The notes: a model not told the origin generated them from the letters alone. 64,000 nucleotides of DNA from Paenibacillus sp. V4I3 (GCF_030817215.1 NZ_JAUSZA010000001.1:2330501-2394500), one strand, 5' to 3'. Positions 17,996-27,656 are shown, counted from the stretch's first letter. Made by a program: numbers and translations.

Positions 17996-19333
17996 TTATG
18001 CATTCATTTGCTGTTTATTCGCAGCTAAAACGTTATTTTCAACCGAAGTAAATGGAAGACTGCCATCGAGGGCGCTTTTCGCGCGATTATGGTCAAGCAA
18101 ACCCTCCCAACGCGCAATGACGAAGGTGGCAACAGCGTAGCCGATAATATTCACTGTCGTACGATAATTCCCCATGAATCGGTCCGGTGCAAGCATTAGA
18201 GCAACGGCGGCCATAGAGATCGAACCTGTTGCCGCTGCAGTCGCTGACAGTGCCACAAATGCAGAACCCGGTATACCAGCCATTCCCTTGGACGTTAACA
18301 AAAGGACTCCCAGAATCATAAGCTGTTCGACAAGACTCAATTCGACGCCGGTCGCTTGGGCAAGAAATATCAGAGTGAGTGATAAATAGATTGACGCCCC
18401 GTCTAGGTTGAATGAATATCCGGTCGGAACAACCAGTCCGACAACAGCTCGGTTGCAGCCGGCATGTTCAAATTTATTCATGAGCTGCGGCATTGCCGCT
18501 TCCGTCGAACCTGTTGCAAACGCGAGAATGATCTCCTCTCGAATGTAGAGGGTTAACTTCCAAAGGCTGATGCCAACGAATATCCGTGTGATGATAGCTA
18601 ACACAATGAGAAAAGCAAGACAAGCGATCGTCATGGCCACAAAGAGTTTACCGAACGACACGAGTGTGGTAATCCCATACTGACTAACAGCGAACGCCAT
18701 CGCGCCGAATGTCGCTATAGCTGTAAGCTTCATGATATAGCCCATAATTTGAAACACGACTTTATTGAAATGCTCTAGAAGATCGACAACAACCTCCGCC
18801 GTTCGGCCGCCTACATGGATAAGCGCAAAACCGAAGAAGCAGGAAACGAGCAGTACCTGCAGCATTGTATTATTAGCAAACGCTGAGACAGCACTATCTG
18901 GGATGATATTCAGGAAAAATTGCGCTCCGCTTGGAAGTGTAGAACTCTTAGTAACTTTATTGACAGCTTCCGTTGTCAAGGTTCCAGGATCGATATGCAT
19001 TCCCGCGCCGGGATTGAATAAGTTCGCCACTACCATGCCTATGATTAGGGCAAAGGTTGTAACGACTTCGAAGTAAAGGAGGGTTTTTCCGCCTATCCTA
19101 CCAACTGATTTGATGTCGCCGACCTTCGCGATACCAACGACGACAACACCAAAAACAAGCGGTGAAATGATCATTTTGATAAGCTTGATGAAACCGTCGC
19201 CGACTGGCTTTAATGCGACACCAATTGTCGGCCAAAGATAACCGACTAAAATCCCCCCGATGATTGATACCATAATCTGAAAAAAAAGGCCTTGATAAAA
19301 AGGTTTCTTTACGGGTGCCGTTTTTGGATTCAC
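17996..19333 (-). CDS. dctA: Dicarboxylate/amino acid:cation symporter, DctA-like
   Basis: 445 codons from a GTG at 19333, which has AGAGGA six bases upstream; an ATG at 19354 lacks a ribosome site. A DAACS-family transporter with many membrane helices, the serine-rich hairpin region (FATGSTEAAMPQL), VPTGYSFNLDG, and GIPGSAFVAL. The C-terminal APDRFMGNYRTTVNIIG and VIARWEG wording matches C4-dicarboxylate DctA proteins more than GltP/GltT. It should import succinate, fumarate or malate with protons or sodium. It is monocistronic with its own terminator. Confidence 0.87.
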   Translation of the reverse strand: MNPKTAPVKKPFYQGLFFQIMVSIIGGILVGYLWPTIGVALKPVGDGFIKLIKMIISPLVFGVVVVGIAKVGDIKSVGRIGGKTLLYFEVVTTFALIIGMVVANLFNPGAGMHIDPGTLTTEAVNKVTKSSTLPSGAQFFLNIIPDSAVSAFANNTMLQVLLVSCFFGFALIHVGGRTAEVVVDLLEHFNKVVFQIMGYIMKLTAIATFGAMAFAVSQYGITTLVSFGKLFVAMTIACLAFLIVLAIITRIFVGISLWKLTLYIREEIILAFATGSTEAAMPQLMNKFEHAGCNRAVVGLVVPTGYSFNLDGASIYLSLTLIFLAQATGVELSLVEQLMILGVLLLTSKGMAGIPGSAFVALSATAAATGSISMAAVALMLAPDRFMGNYRTTVNIIGYAVATFVIARWEGLLDHNRAKSALDGSLPFTSVENNVLAANKQQMNA

Positions 19334-19731
19334 TATGCATCCTCTTTTCTTCATTTTTTTGATATCAATAGTCCCTAATGTGAATATTTCTTTTCAACTC
19401 TGTTCATCATTCTAGGTTAACTTATGTTACATGAATAGTTTATTTTTATAACATTGTTTGAAAACACAAAAATAGAATCCCCCGTTGTTAACACTGCATA
19501 ACTGTAATAACGGCTCGATAAGGTGGATATTGACGCCATGAACAAATGATGAATCAACATATTTTATACTTAGAACTTAAGTGGCATACATGCTGTTAAC
19601 TATAGCGAAATGGGAAAACCGCTGCTGGTACCTTTTACTAGTAGTGGTTTTTTGTGTTCGGACAAACCCTTCCCATGCTATACTAGTCGTAGAACTTATA
19701 CGTTATGATTTATAGAATAGGAGCGATTATT
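19334..19731 (+). other. Intergenic region between dctA and the exonuclease gene
   Basis: 398 bases, divergent. The half near dctA is AT-rich and must contain its promoter, though I see only a weak TTGAAA on the minus strand. The other half holds a terminator-like hairpin at 19615-19653, then an extended -10 element TGCTATACT at 19676-19684 that probably drives the exonuclease gene. No credible ORF is visible. Confidence 0.6.
19615..19653 (+). terminator. Orphan terminator hairpin, plus-strand specific
   Basis: A 16-bp stem, 19615-19630 with 19636-19651, closing with three G-U pairs in plus-strand RNA and followed by T residues. In minus-strand RNA the same positions would be C-A mismatches, so the functional transcript runs on the plus strand. 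No gene lies upstream on that strand, so this could be the 3' end of a small RNA. Confidence 0.65.
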
Positions 19732-20607
19732 TTGTCCGAAACATCATCTGAATCTGTGCTTCTTGTCGATGGCATGGCTTTATTATTTCGTGGTTATTAC
19801 GCCACTTCTTCCAGTGGTTACATTATGAGAACAAGTGCCGGCATGCCGGTAAACGGGGTTTATGGTTTTCTTAAATATTTGCTAGATGCGATCCAGACGT
19901 TCAAACCTACGCACGTTGTTTGCTGCTGGGACATGGGAAGTAAGACGTTTCGTACGGAGAAATTTGATAATTACAAAGCAAATCGCGGACCTGCTCCGGA
20001 AGAGCTGATCCCTCAGTTTGATTTAGTGAAGGAAGTAACGGCTAGCTTCAACATTCCAAACGTAGGTGTTATTGGATACGAGGCGGATGATTGCATAGGC
20101 ACATTGGCAAGTACATATAGTCCATCTACGAAGGTACAGATTCTCACAGGCGATCACGATATGCTTCAGCTTGTAAATGAGAATACGGAAGTTATTATTA
20201 TGAAAAAAGGTCAATCCAATTATATGGTATATACGCTGGAAACCTTGATGGAAGAGAAGAGTCTAACACCTGCTCAAATTATCGATCTGAAGGGTTTAAC
20301 AGGAGATACGGCGGATAACTATCCAGGGGTAAAAGGAATTGGTGAGAAAACGGCGACCAAACTGCTGATGGAATATCAGGACATCGCCGGGATTTTGGAA
20401 AATTTAGCGGCTCTGCCGAAAGGTGTTCGCGCCAAAATTGAGGCGGAGATCGACATGCTGCATTTATCACGTGATTTGGCTACGATTCGTTTGGATGCGC
20501 CTGTCGCTTGTGCGCTTGAGGAATGCGGATGGTCGATGGAGCGGGAGAAAGTCATTAGCAAGTTCGAGGAATTGGAATTCAAAGGTTTGATGAGATTAAT
20601 TGTTTAA
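19732..20607 (+). CDS. ypcP: 5'-3' exonuclease, stand-alone FEN/Pol I N-terminal type
   Basis: 291 codons from TTG 19732 with AGGAGCG seven bases upstream; the ATG at 19705 has no ribosome site. It corresponds to the 5' nuclease domain of DNA polymerase I on its own, like B. subtilis YpcP. VDGMALLFRGYYA, YEADDCIGTLA and LTGDHDMLQLV carry the metal-binding acidic residues, and LTGDTADNYPGVKGIGEKTA is the helix-hairpin-helix. It removes RNA primers and flap structures in replication and repair. Confidence 0.93.
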   Translation: MSETSSESVLLVDGMALLFRGYYATSSSGYIMRTSAGMPVNGVYGFLKYLLDAIQTFKPTHVVCCWDMGSKTFRTEKFDNYKANRGPAPEELIPQFDLVKEVTASFNIPNVGVIGYEADDCIGTLASTYSPSTKVQILTGDHDMLQLVNENTEVIIMKKGQSNYMVYTLETLMEEKSLTPAQIIDLKGLTGDTADNYPGVKGIGEKTATKLLMEYQDIAGILENLAALPKGVRAKIEAEIDMLHLSRDLATIRLDAPVACALEECGWSMEREKVISKFEELEFKGLMRLIV

Positions 20608-20617
20608 ATTCATAAGG

Positions 20618-20650
20618 AAGGGACAGGGCTATTAATGGCCCTGTCCCTTT
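20618..20650. terminator. Bidirectional terminator between ypcP and the aldo/keto reductase gene
   Basis: A 12-bp stem, AAGGGACAGGGC at 20618-20629 with GCCCTGTCCCTT at 20638-20649, between convergent genes. Confidence 0.88.
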
Positions 20651-20656
20651 TCATTT

Positions 20657-21631
20657 TTAACGTGCAGGCGCGAAATTGGCTACTTGTTTGAGGATGACTT
20701 CGATTTGTTCCAGTGTTTCGGTTCCAAGCTCAACATCAACGGCTTTCACATTCTCTTCAATCTGTTGAGGTCTGGTCGCACCGATGAGTGCAGAACTCAC
20801 ACCTGGTTGACGGAGAATCCAAGCGAGAGCCAATTGTGCCAAAGAGATATCCAATTGCTGAGCAACCTGTTCCAACTCATGAACAACCTGAAGCACCTGG
20901 TCATTCAAATAGCTGTTAATGACACCATTCACGGATTCGTTAGCGGCACGACTCTCTGTCGGAAGCGGCTGTCCCAGCTTGTATTTACCGGTTAAAATAC
21001 CTTGAGCAAGCGGTGAGAACACAACTTGACCCAATCCTTTTTGCACAGACACAGGCAATACTTCTCGCTCGATATAGCGCTCAAACATATTGTAAATCGG
21101 CTGATTAGAGATCAGCGGTCTTAGGCGCAAACGTTCGGCAATGCCTGCTGCTTCGCTAATTTGGGCACCGCTCCACTCACTGACAGCGGCGTACATAATT
21201 TTGCCTTGGGCAACTAAGTCGTCCAAAGCGCGAAGCGTCTCTTCCAGCGGTGTATGGATGTCATAGCGATGGCAATAGTACAAATCGATGTATTCGACCC
21301 CTAATCGTTTTAAGCTCGCTTCACACTGTTCGAAGATGTGCTTACGGGATAAACCTCGGTCATTCGGACCTTCACCCATCGGGAAGTAGACCTTTGACGA
21401 GAGCACATAGCTTGACCTCTCATAAGGCTTTAGCGCTGCCCCCATCGCTTTCTCGCCTTCACCCCGATTGTAAGCATTAGCCGTATCGAAGAAATTAATA
21501 CCACTTTCAAAAGCTTTCGCGATACAAGCATCTGCTGCCTTTTGTTCAGCTGCTGTACCGTAGGTAAGCCAGCTCCCCAAGCTAATTTCACTCACTTTTA
21601 ACCCACTACGACCCACGTTTCTATACTTCAT
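20657..21631 (-). CDS. Aldo/keto reductase (Kv-beta / YghZ-like)
   Basis: 324 codons. A TIM-barrel NADPH oxidoreductase with the full catalytic set: Asp and Tyr in NFFDTANAYNRGEGE, Lys in LSSKVYFP and His in LYYCHRYD. GLSRKHIFEQCEASLKRL is typical of the potassium-channel-beta-like subgroup, and ALIGATRPQQIEENV is the NADP-binding C-terminal block. It probably reduces reactive or sugar aldehydes. It lies 102 bases downstream of an AraC gene on the same strand and could be co-transcribed with it. Confidence 0.92.
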   Translation of the reverse strand: MKYRNVGRSGLKVSEISLGSWLTYGTAAEQKAADACIAKAFESGINFFDTANAYNRGEGEKAMGAALKPYERSSYVLSSKVYFPMGEGPNDRGLSRKHIFEQCEASLKRLGVEYIDLYYCHRYDIHTPLEETLRALDDLVAQGKIMYAAVSEWSGAQISEAAGIAERLRLRPLISNQPIYNMFERYIEREVLPVSVQKGLGQVVFSPLAQGILTGKYKLGQPLPTESRAANESVNGVINSYLNDQVLQVVHELEQVAQQLDISLAQLALAWILRQPGVSSALIGATRPQQIEENVKAVDVELGTETLEQIEVILKQVANFAPAR

Positions 21632-21733
21632 GAAATGTTTATCATCCTCTCATTATGCTGCTTTGAAGTCATTATAAGAGTAGAAAGGATAGCTTGGCAA
21701 TGACGCACTATTTATTCACTTAGTTACTTTAAC

Positions 21734-22579
21734 TTAAGTAACCGCCGATTGCCGATAGCGAAGAGGTGTCGTTTTGGTCATATGACGGAAGACGCGTCCG
21801 AACTGCACAAGTGACCCGAAGCCTACCTGCTCAGCGATCAAAATAACTTTAAGTTTCGTAGTTGTCAGTAATCGCTGGGCTTCTTGCACACGAACGAGAT
21901 TCACATATTCAACAAGTGAAAATCCGGTAATTTCCTTGAACATCCGGCTTAAATAGGCAGGGCTGATTTCGAATCGCTCAGCCAGCTCTTCCAGACGGAG
22001 AGGTTCAGGATAATGAATATTGATAAATCTCACGATAGTTGAAATTTTTCGATGCAGAGGGGAAACGTGTTCGGGAGATGTAGACGGATGCACAAGGACG
22101 AAACGTGCTGTGAATAGCAGAAGCTCGGTCAAATATTGCCGCAGGGCGAAAGTTTGCCCAAGCTGGGGCTCCTTCGCTTCATGAATCAATTTACCCAAAA
22201 TGTCTTCGACCAAGCGCCGAGTAGGCAGATCTAGTCGCAGAACAGGTATAGCATGCGTGAAGGCATCGAGAAGAAATGGAGCCTCCTCTTTGACATTCAC
22301 TAAAAAGCTATCATCGAAATTAATCACTACACGCGCATGTCCTAAGTTGTCCGAGTCTGATGTCGCATGAAGCTCACGCCGATTTATGAGCACAAGGTCC
22401 CCGGGAAGAATGAGATACGAGCGATCACGAATGAAGTACATCCGTTCTCCTTCGTACAAGTAGTAAAGCTCGTACATGTCATGCATGTGTTGAGTCCTCT
22501 CGAAGGAACCAGAACGATGAATATGTTGGATATAAAATGGGCCTTCATCTTCATTGCCGAAAGTGACAGTTCGTGACAT
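21734..22579 (-). CDS. AraC-family regulator, divergent from uxaE
   Basis: 281 codons. An N-terminal cupin-like sensing domain (MHDMYELYYLYEGERM, then LPGDLVLINRRELHA) is followed by a C-terminal pair of helix-turn-helix motifs (LEELAERFEISPAYLSRMFKE and the last ~50 residues). It is transcribed away from the uronate epimerase gene with a 177-base shared upstream region, so it is likely to control it, with a sugar acid or sugar as ligand. That target assignment is inference from position. Confidence 0.88.
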   Translation of the reverse strand: MSRTVTFGNEDEGPFYIQHIHRSGSFERTQHMHDMYELYYLYEGERMYFIRDRSYLILPGDLVLINRRELHATSDSDNLGHARVVINFDDSFLVNVKEEAPFLLDAFTHAIPVLRLDLPTRRLVEDILGKLIHEAKEPQLGQTFALRQYLTELLLFTARFVLVHPSTSPEHVSPLHRKISTIVRFINIHYPEPLRLEELAERFEISPAYLSRMFKEITGFSLVEYVNLVRVQEAQRLLTTTKLKVILIAEQVGFGSLVQFGRVFRHMTKTTPLRYRQSAVT

Positions 22580-22721
22580 AGGTAAGACTCCTTTGGTTCT
22601 CTAATGATTATTTGAAGTATAGCATGATTTCAGTGAAAAATATGAATAGTTTCAACGGAAAATAAGAAAAGATGATGAGAAAATTTTCGTACCTTGCGAT
22701 ATGATTAAGCTATGAGAAATG

Positions 22722-22735
22722 AGTAAACGTTTGCA
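22722..22735 (+). promoter_or_regulatory. Catabolite-responsive element (cre) before uxaE
   Basis: The 14-base site 22722-22735 reads on the minus strand as TGCAAACGTTTACT, one mismatch from the CcpA consensus TGWAARCGYTWNCW. It sits ~20 bases before the uxaE start codon, a position suited to repression or roadblock by CcpA when glucose is present. Confidence 0.65.
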
Positions 22736-22756
22736 AAACAAGGGAGGATTTACACA

Positions 22757-24241
22757 ATGAAACAGCTTATCGAAGCTATAAAATCAGGGAATATAACTAC
22801 ATTTACTTCACCAGATGTTAAAGTTTATGCACCATCTTTCACGCAAGTAGGTAATACTTCCCTTCTAATGGTGCGAACAGGTGCAGGAAAGAAACTTATT
22901 GCTGCAGGCGAGGGAGAACTATACGACCAACTCATTGGGGAAAGCGTGGACGGCGGCAAAGTGGCTTCTCTATCCCACGAAAATCGTCTGATACTTAACC
23001 AGTTTCTTCCATACACTGCTCCACAAGCATTTGGTACACAAGTAGCTACAATGGGTTTAGGTGATCGACTTGGGATTGCAAGCCCTGGACATATTCAAAC
23101 GATTCGCGGCAAAGACATTCGCCCTGTCCTAGCACAGCAAAGTATTCGTGAACTCGCGCTAACAGGCCGAACCTATGAGGATGTTTTGGATGCGGCTGCT
23201 TATGCTGTATTCCAAGAGGGCTACAAAGATGGGTATGGCGCAGACGGCGACCATTTGAAGAAAGAAGAAGACATCGAGTATGCGCTGCGACTTGGTTTTA
23301 CGATGTTGACACTGGATTGCTCGGAAAATATCGACAACACAATTGAATCCATGTCTGAAGCGGAAATCGCTGCAAAATACGAGCAGCTGCCAGCTAGTTT
23401 GCGCAATCATTATGAAAAGCGTTACCTAGAGACAGCAGCTAATGTTCCTGGGGCAACGCTTAACTATACTCGTCAAGCTCTACAGAAAGATGTCCTGATC
23501 TACGACGCAGCAATCAATTTCATGGAAGCAATCTTCCGTAAGTACATCGCGACGCTTGATCGTGCAGTTGATTTTGAAATTTCTATTGATGAAACGGCTA
23601 CCCCGACATCTCCTGAAGCGCACTATTTGGTAGCTAACGAGCTTCGCGATCGCGGGGTTACAATTTTCAGTATGGCGCCGCGCTTCTGTGGGGAATTCCA
23701 GAAAGGAATTGACTATATCGGCGACATCGCTCAGTTTGAACGTGAATTAGCTAGCCATGCCGCGATTGCTGTACATTTCGAATACAAGCTTAGTATTCAT
23801 TCCGGCAGCGATAAATTCAGCGTGTTCCCGCTCATCGGGCAGTACACGAACGGCCTGTTCCATATCAAAACAGCTGGAACGAACTGGCTCGAAGCGGTAC
23901 GTGTCGTAGCGAAGGTTAATCCTTCCCTATACCGCCGCATGCATCAGTATGCGCTTGAGCATTTCAGTGATGCTACAGCTTACTATCATGTGACAACTGA
24001 CATTAACGCTATCGTCCCATTGGGTGAAGTGAGCGATGCCGGTCTGCCGGATTACATGGAAGAAAACAATGCGCGCCAGCTACTGCACATAACGTACGGC
24101 TTGCTTCTGCAAGCGAAGAATGCCGATGGCAGCAAACAATTTGCGGACGAATTCTTCCAAACGTTGGCTGAACAAGAAGATGCCTTTGCTGAAGGTCTTC
24201 GCTATCATATTGGCAGACATTTAGAACTGCTAGGCAAATAA
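22757..24241 (+). CDS. uxaE: Tagaturonate epimerase (UxaE family)
   Basis: 494 codons after AGGGAGG. The length and wording (GLGDRLGIASPGHI, the acidic LTLDCSENIDNT, VHFEYKLSIHSGSDKFSVFP, LFHIKTAGTNWLEA) match the UxaE family, metal-dependent enzymes that convert D-tagaturonate to D-fructuronate in galacturonate catabolism. The conserved histidines and acidic residues in the last two blocks fit metal and substrate binding. It is flanked by AraC genes and followed by a very strong terminator, so it is a single-gene unit under sugar control. Confidence 0.82.
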   Translation: MKQLIEAIKSGNITTFTSPDVKVYAPSFTQVGNTSLLMVRTGAGKKLIAAGEGELYDQLIGESVDGGKVASLSHENRLILNQFLPYTAPQAFGTQVATMGLGDRLGIASPGHIQTIRGKDIRPVLAQQSIRELALTGRTYEDVLDAAAYAVFQEGYKDGYGADGDHLKKEEDIEYALRLGFTMLTLDCSENIDNTIESMSEAEIAAKYEQLPASLRNHYEKRYLETAANVPGATLNYTRQALQKDVLIYDAAINFMEAIFRKYIATLDRAVDFEISIDETATPTSPEAHYLVANELRDRGVTIFSMAPRFCGEFQKGIDYIGDIAQFERELASHAAIAVHFEYKLSIHSGSDKFSVFPLIGQYTNGLFHIKTAGTNWLEAVRVVAKVNPSLYRRMHQYALEHFSDATAYYHVTTDINAIVPLGEVSDAGLPDYMEENNARQLLHITYGLLLQAKNADGSKQFADEFFQTLAEQEDAFAEGLRYHIGRHLELLGK

Positions 24242-24250
24242 TAGAGGGCA

Positions 24251-24309
24251 CAGAAAACAAAAAATGAGAAGGCAAGGTTTATTCCTGCCTTCTCATTTTT
24301 TGTTTTCTG
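24251..24309. terminator. Very strong bidirectional terminator after uxaE
   Basis: A perfect 24-bp stem, 24251-24274 with 24286-24309, with A- and T-rich arms, serving uxaE and the convergent AraC gene. Confidence 0.92.
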
Positions 24310-24354
24310 TTGATAGCAAGGGAAAGTCACCCGACCTATAGTTACCGTATCGAC

Positions 24355-25266
24355 TTAATAGGAGAGTTGACGATAAGCAGTGGGAGACATATTCGTCCAC
24401 CGTTTGAATTGTTTGCTGAACTGGGATAAGTCTCTATATCCGAGCTGCTCGGATATTTGCTCGATGGAGAGCGCAGGATTCATGAGCAGCAGCTTCGCTT
24501 TACGGAGCTTGATCATGCTGACATACTGCCGAGGTGAAATGCCGTAAGCTTTGTGAAATACACGATTGCAGTGTGTGGAGCTGTATCCCAGTTGTTCAGC
24601 AAGCTGCTCGATCCGCAGTGGTTCCTTATCGTCCGTGCCGTCCTCCTCATTGGACACTAGCGCCCATTCACGTTCAATGTGGGCCGCAATTTGCTCCGCC
24701 AGCTCTGTGGTCGGGTTTTGAGCAGAAAGCTGCTGCTTTACTTGAAGCAGGAGTTCGCTCAAAACCGCGAACAAACGGAATGAAGCTAGCAAGGTCAGCA
24801 GCTTCTGATGCGTGCCTTCACTTTCTTTGGTCGCTTGTGCAACATCCTTAATGATGGGGCGAAGCGCTTGTTCAAGTGGACTGCCGACCGGATATCGTAC
24901 ATCGGTCAGCTGGCTCAGCTGTTGACGTAACCAAGAGTCGTCCACTTCGAAATGGATACAGACATATTCCATCGTAGTTCCGTCCAAGACCCCTAGGCTG
25001 CTATGCCGTTGGTTCGGGGTCAGCCATAATATCTCTCCTTCGGTCTGTGTGTAATTTTTACCTTCCACACGCATATACTGACTGCCTTCGAGCACGACAT
25101 TGATTTCATATTGGCTATGTTTATGCTCAGGAAAAGACCAATTGGCGTTCACTTTACGGCGATGTGCAGCAAACACACGAAACGAAATTTGCAGATCCGG
25201 CAGCATACTCCCGCTTACACTATGTTCAAGCCCAGAGGGCAAAGATGAATTAGAATGATTCAGCAT
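24355..25266 (-). CDS. AraC-family regulator, divergent from the GH52 xylosidase gene
   Basis: 303 codons. An N-terminal cupin-type sensor (NWSFPEHKHSQYEINVVLEG, ILWLTPNQRHS) and a C-terminal AraC DNA-binding domain (LRIEQLAEQLGYSSTHCNRVFHK, then ISEQLGYRDLSQFSKQFKRW). It reads away from the beta-xylosidase gene across a 164-base region, so it is the likely activator of that gene, probably responding to xylose or a xylo-oligosaccharide. The ligand is inferred. Confidence 0.88.
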   Translation of the reverse strand: MLNHSNSSLPSGLEHSVSGSMLPDLQISFRVFAAHRRKVNANWSFPEHKHSQYEINVVLEGSQYMRVEGKNYTQTEGEILWLTPNQRHSSLGVLDGTTMEYVCIHFEVDDSWLRQQLSQLTDVRYPVGSPLEQALRPIIKDVAQATKESEGTHQKLLTLLASFRLFAVLSELLLQVKQQLSAQNPTTELAEQIAAHIEREWALVSNEEDGTDDKEPLRIEQLAEQLGYSSTHCNRVFHKAYGISPRQYVSMIKLRKAKLLLMNPALSIEQISEQLGYRDLSQFSKQFKRWTNMSPTAYRQLSY

Positions 25267-25430
25267 TGGAGTCTCTCCTCCGAAAAAACCTATAATTGCT
25301 CCCTATTGTACCACAAGCTGCCTTCAAGCGATGTGTCTTTTGTACAAACGAAAGCAAGTTTTGCCCATGGGATAAAGGTTCGCTTGAACGTATGATTAGG
25401 GTATATGAATCCTGAAGGGAGCATTTATTT

Positions 25431-27563
25431 ATGCCGAAAAATCAATTTTTTAATGCCCATCATTCTCCGATGGGAGCGTTTGCAAGTTTCACGCTTGGAT
25501 TTCCAGGCAAAAAAGGAGGTTTCGATCTGGAACAGGGTCGTCCGCCCGAGCAAAACATTTATATTGGATTGGAATCCAATCAAGGCGGTACTTACGAGGC
25601 TTTGCCTTTTTTTGAAAATAAAGCCGACGCTGAGGCCGAAAGCCAACGCTATGACATTGAGAACCCTGATCCGAATCCGAATAAACCCCAAATCGTTTTT
25701 CCATTTGCGGATAGTGCGATTTCCAGACTGTTTGATGTCGGAACGGATACGTGGTCAGCTGGAGATCTAACTTTTCGACTATTATCCCAAGCACAGCCTG
25801 TACCGGATCCTGAAGCAGCTACGGATGAAGAGCTGCGTCTTGCCCTAGTACCTGCTGTATTGGCTGAAATTACCGTAGATAATTCGAAGGGAACCTCCTC
25901 GAGAAGAGTGTTCTTTGGCTATCAAGGCTCAGATCCTTACAGCTCGATGCGTAGGCTTGACGATACAATGGATCAGGTAGCTGGCGTTGGGCAAGGCCGG
26001 ATTACCGCTATCGTTTCTAAGGATCCTGATGTGCGCTCAGCATTGCATTTTAGTATCGAGGACATTCTGACTGTTTATCCCATCGAAAATTTGACTTTCG
26101 GTCTGGGGGCCATAGGCGCACTTTTTGCGGACACACCTGCTGGCGAGAAGCGGACTTATCGCTTCGCGTTATGTTTCCACCGTTCCGGAATTGTGACAGC
26201 CGGTCATGATGCTTCGTATACGTATGCTCGTTTATTTAAGAACATTGAAGCGGTAGGTCGCTATGCGTTAGATCACTTCGATGAGCTAGCTGCACTAGCG
26301 GATCAAAGCAATGATCGCATCGGGGCATCCAAACTTTCGAACGACCAGAAGTTCATGCTATCCCATGCGATTCGCAGCTATTACGGCAGCACGCAGCTGC
26401 TGGATATGGATGGTGAGCCGTTCTGGGTCGTGAACGAAGGGGAATACCGCATGATGAACACCTTTGATCTTACGGTTGACCAATTGTTTTATGAACTTGA
26501 ATTGAATCCGTGGACTGTGAAAAATGAACTCAATATGTTCGCTAAGCGCTACAGCTACGAAGATCGAGTACGCTTTCCTGGGGACGCAACAGAATATCCG
26601 GGTGGCCTTAGTTTTACACATGATATGGGTGTTGCCAATACCCTCTCAAGACCAAATTATTCTTCATATGAGCTGTACGGACTACATGGTTGTTTCTCCC
26701 ATATGACGCATGAACAGCTTGTGAATTGGGTTTTATGCGCAGCTGTTTATGTAGAGCGAAGCGATGACCAACAATGGTTGGAGCAAAATATAGCTATCTT
26801 CGAACAATGCCTGCAAAGCATGTTGAACAGGGATAACCCTGATCCAAGTCTGCGTAACGGCATCATGGCGCTGGATAGCACCCGTACGATGGGCGGAGCG
26901 GAGATCACCACATATGACAGCTTAGATGTATCTTTGGGGCAAGCTCGTAACAACATTTATTTGGCTGGTAAGTGTTGGGCATCTTACTTGGCTATGGAGC
27001 GTATTTTCAACCGCAATGGCCGTGGAGATATCGCGCAAATTGCCGGAGATCAAGCGCTGAAGTGTGCAACCACGCTCGTTGGTTACGTGACCGTGGATGG
27101 ATACATTCCGGCGGTTATTGGTGAAGGTAATGATTCTCGCATTATCCCGGCTATTGAAGGTCTTGTCTTCCCTTACTTCACTGGCTGCAAAGAAGCACTC
27201 GATGAAAATGGCCGCTATGGCTTTTACATTCAAGCGCTGAAGAAACACCTTACTACGGTGCTCGTCCCTGATGTGTGCTTATTCCTTGATGGTGGTTGGA
27301 AACTTTCATCCACAAGTAACAACTCATGGCTGAGTAAAATATATTTGTGCCAGTTTGTAGCACGCGAAATTCTGGGGCTTCCTTGGGAAGCGCAAGGAAC
27401 GGCGGCTGATGCTGCGCATGTCACCTGGCTCACACATCCGCAGTTGTCGTTTTGGAGTTGGAGCGATCAGATCATTTCCGGGGAAATTCAAGGAAGTAAA
27501 TATTACCCGCGCGGCGTAACTAGCATCCTCTGGCTGCTAGAGGATAAATATCAGGCTGTCTAG
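25431..27563 (+). CDS. Beta-xylosidase, glycoside hydrolase family 52
   Basis: 710 codons after GAAGGGAG. The whole sequence follows the GH52 family as I remember Geobacillus XynB2: FFNAHHSPMGAFASFTLGFP at the start, DTMDQVAGVGQGRI, WVVNEGEYRMMNTFDLTVDQ with the nucleophile glutamate, FTHDMGVANTLSRP, and LDSTRTMGGAEITTYDSLD with the acid/base aspartate, ending SKYYPRGVTSILWL. No signal peptide is visible, so it acts inside the cell on imported xylo-oligosaccharides, releasing xylose with retention. Length is standard. It stands alone apart from the divergent AraC gene. Confidence 0.96.
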   Translation: MPKNQFFNAHHSPMGAFASFTLGFPGKKGGFDLEQGRPPEQNIYIGLESNQGGTYEALPFFENKADAEAESQRYDIENPDPNPNKPQIVFPFADSAISRLFDVGTDTWSAGDLTFRLLSQAQPVPDPEAATDEELRLALVPAVLAEITVDNSKGTSSRRVFFGYQGSDPYSSMRRLDDTMDQVAGVGQGRITAIVSKDPDVRSALHFSIEDILTVYPIENLTFGLGAIGALFADTPAGEKRTYRFALCFHRSGIVTAGHDASYTYARLFKNIEAVGRYALDHFDELAALADQSNDRIGASKLSNDQKFMLSHAIRSYYGSTQLLDMDGEPFWVVNEGEYRMMNTFDLTVDQLFYELELNPWTVKNELNMFAKRYSYEDRVRFPGDATEYPGGLSFTHDMGVANTLSRPNYSSYELYGLHGCFSHMTHEQLVNWVLCAAVYVERSDDQQWLEQNIAIFEQCLQSMLNRDNPDPSLRNGIMALDSTRTMGGAEITTYDSLDVSLGQARNNIYLAGKCWASYLAMERIFNRNGRGDIAQIAGDQALKCATTLVGYVTVDGYIPAVIGEGNDSRIIPAIEGLVFPYFTGCKEALDENGRYGFYIQALKKHLTTVLVPDVCLFLDGGWKLSSTSNNSWLSKIYLCQFVAREILGLPWEAQGTAADAAHVTWLTHPQLSFWSWSDQIISGEIQGSKYYPRGVTSILWLLEDKYQAV

Positions 27564-27630
27564 AAAACTGGGAAGCAGAAGGAAGTGCAGGAACAGAAGA
27601 GCGAAGTGCACAAGTGCACAAGAGCAGAAG

Positions 27631-27656
27631 ACCCCAAGACCCCAAGACCCCAAGAC
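27631..27656. repeat. Short tandem repeat, 8-bp unit
   Basis: Three perfect copies of ACCCCAAG plus two bases, within purine-rich sequence downstream of the GH52 gene. It is preceded by a short GTGCACAA direct repeat. Confidence 0.8.

Noticed and set aside
25405-25794. Alternative frames over the start of the GH52 gene
   Set aside because: The GH52 frame matches a known family from its first residues, and the others have no ribosome site or recognisable content.
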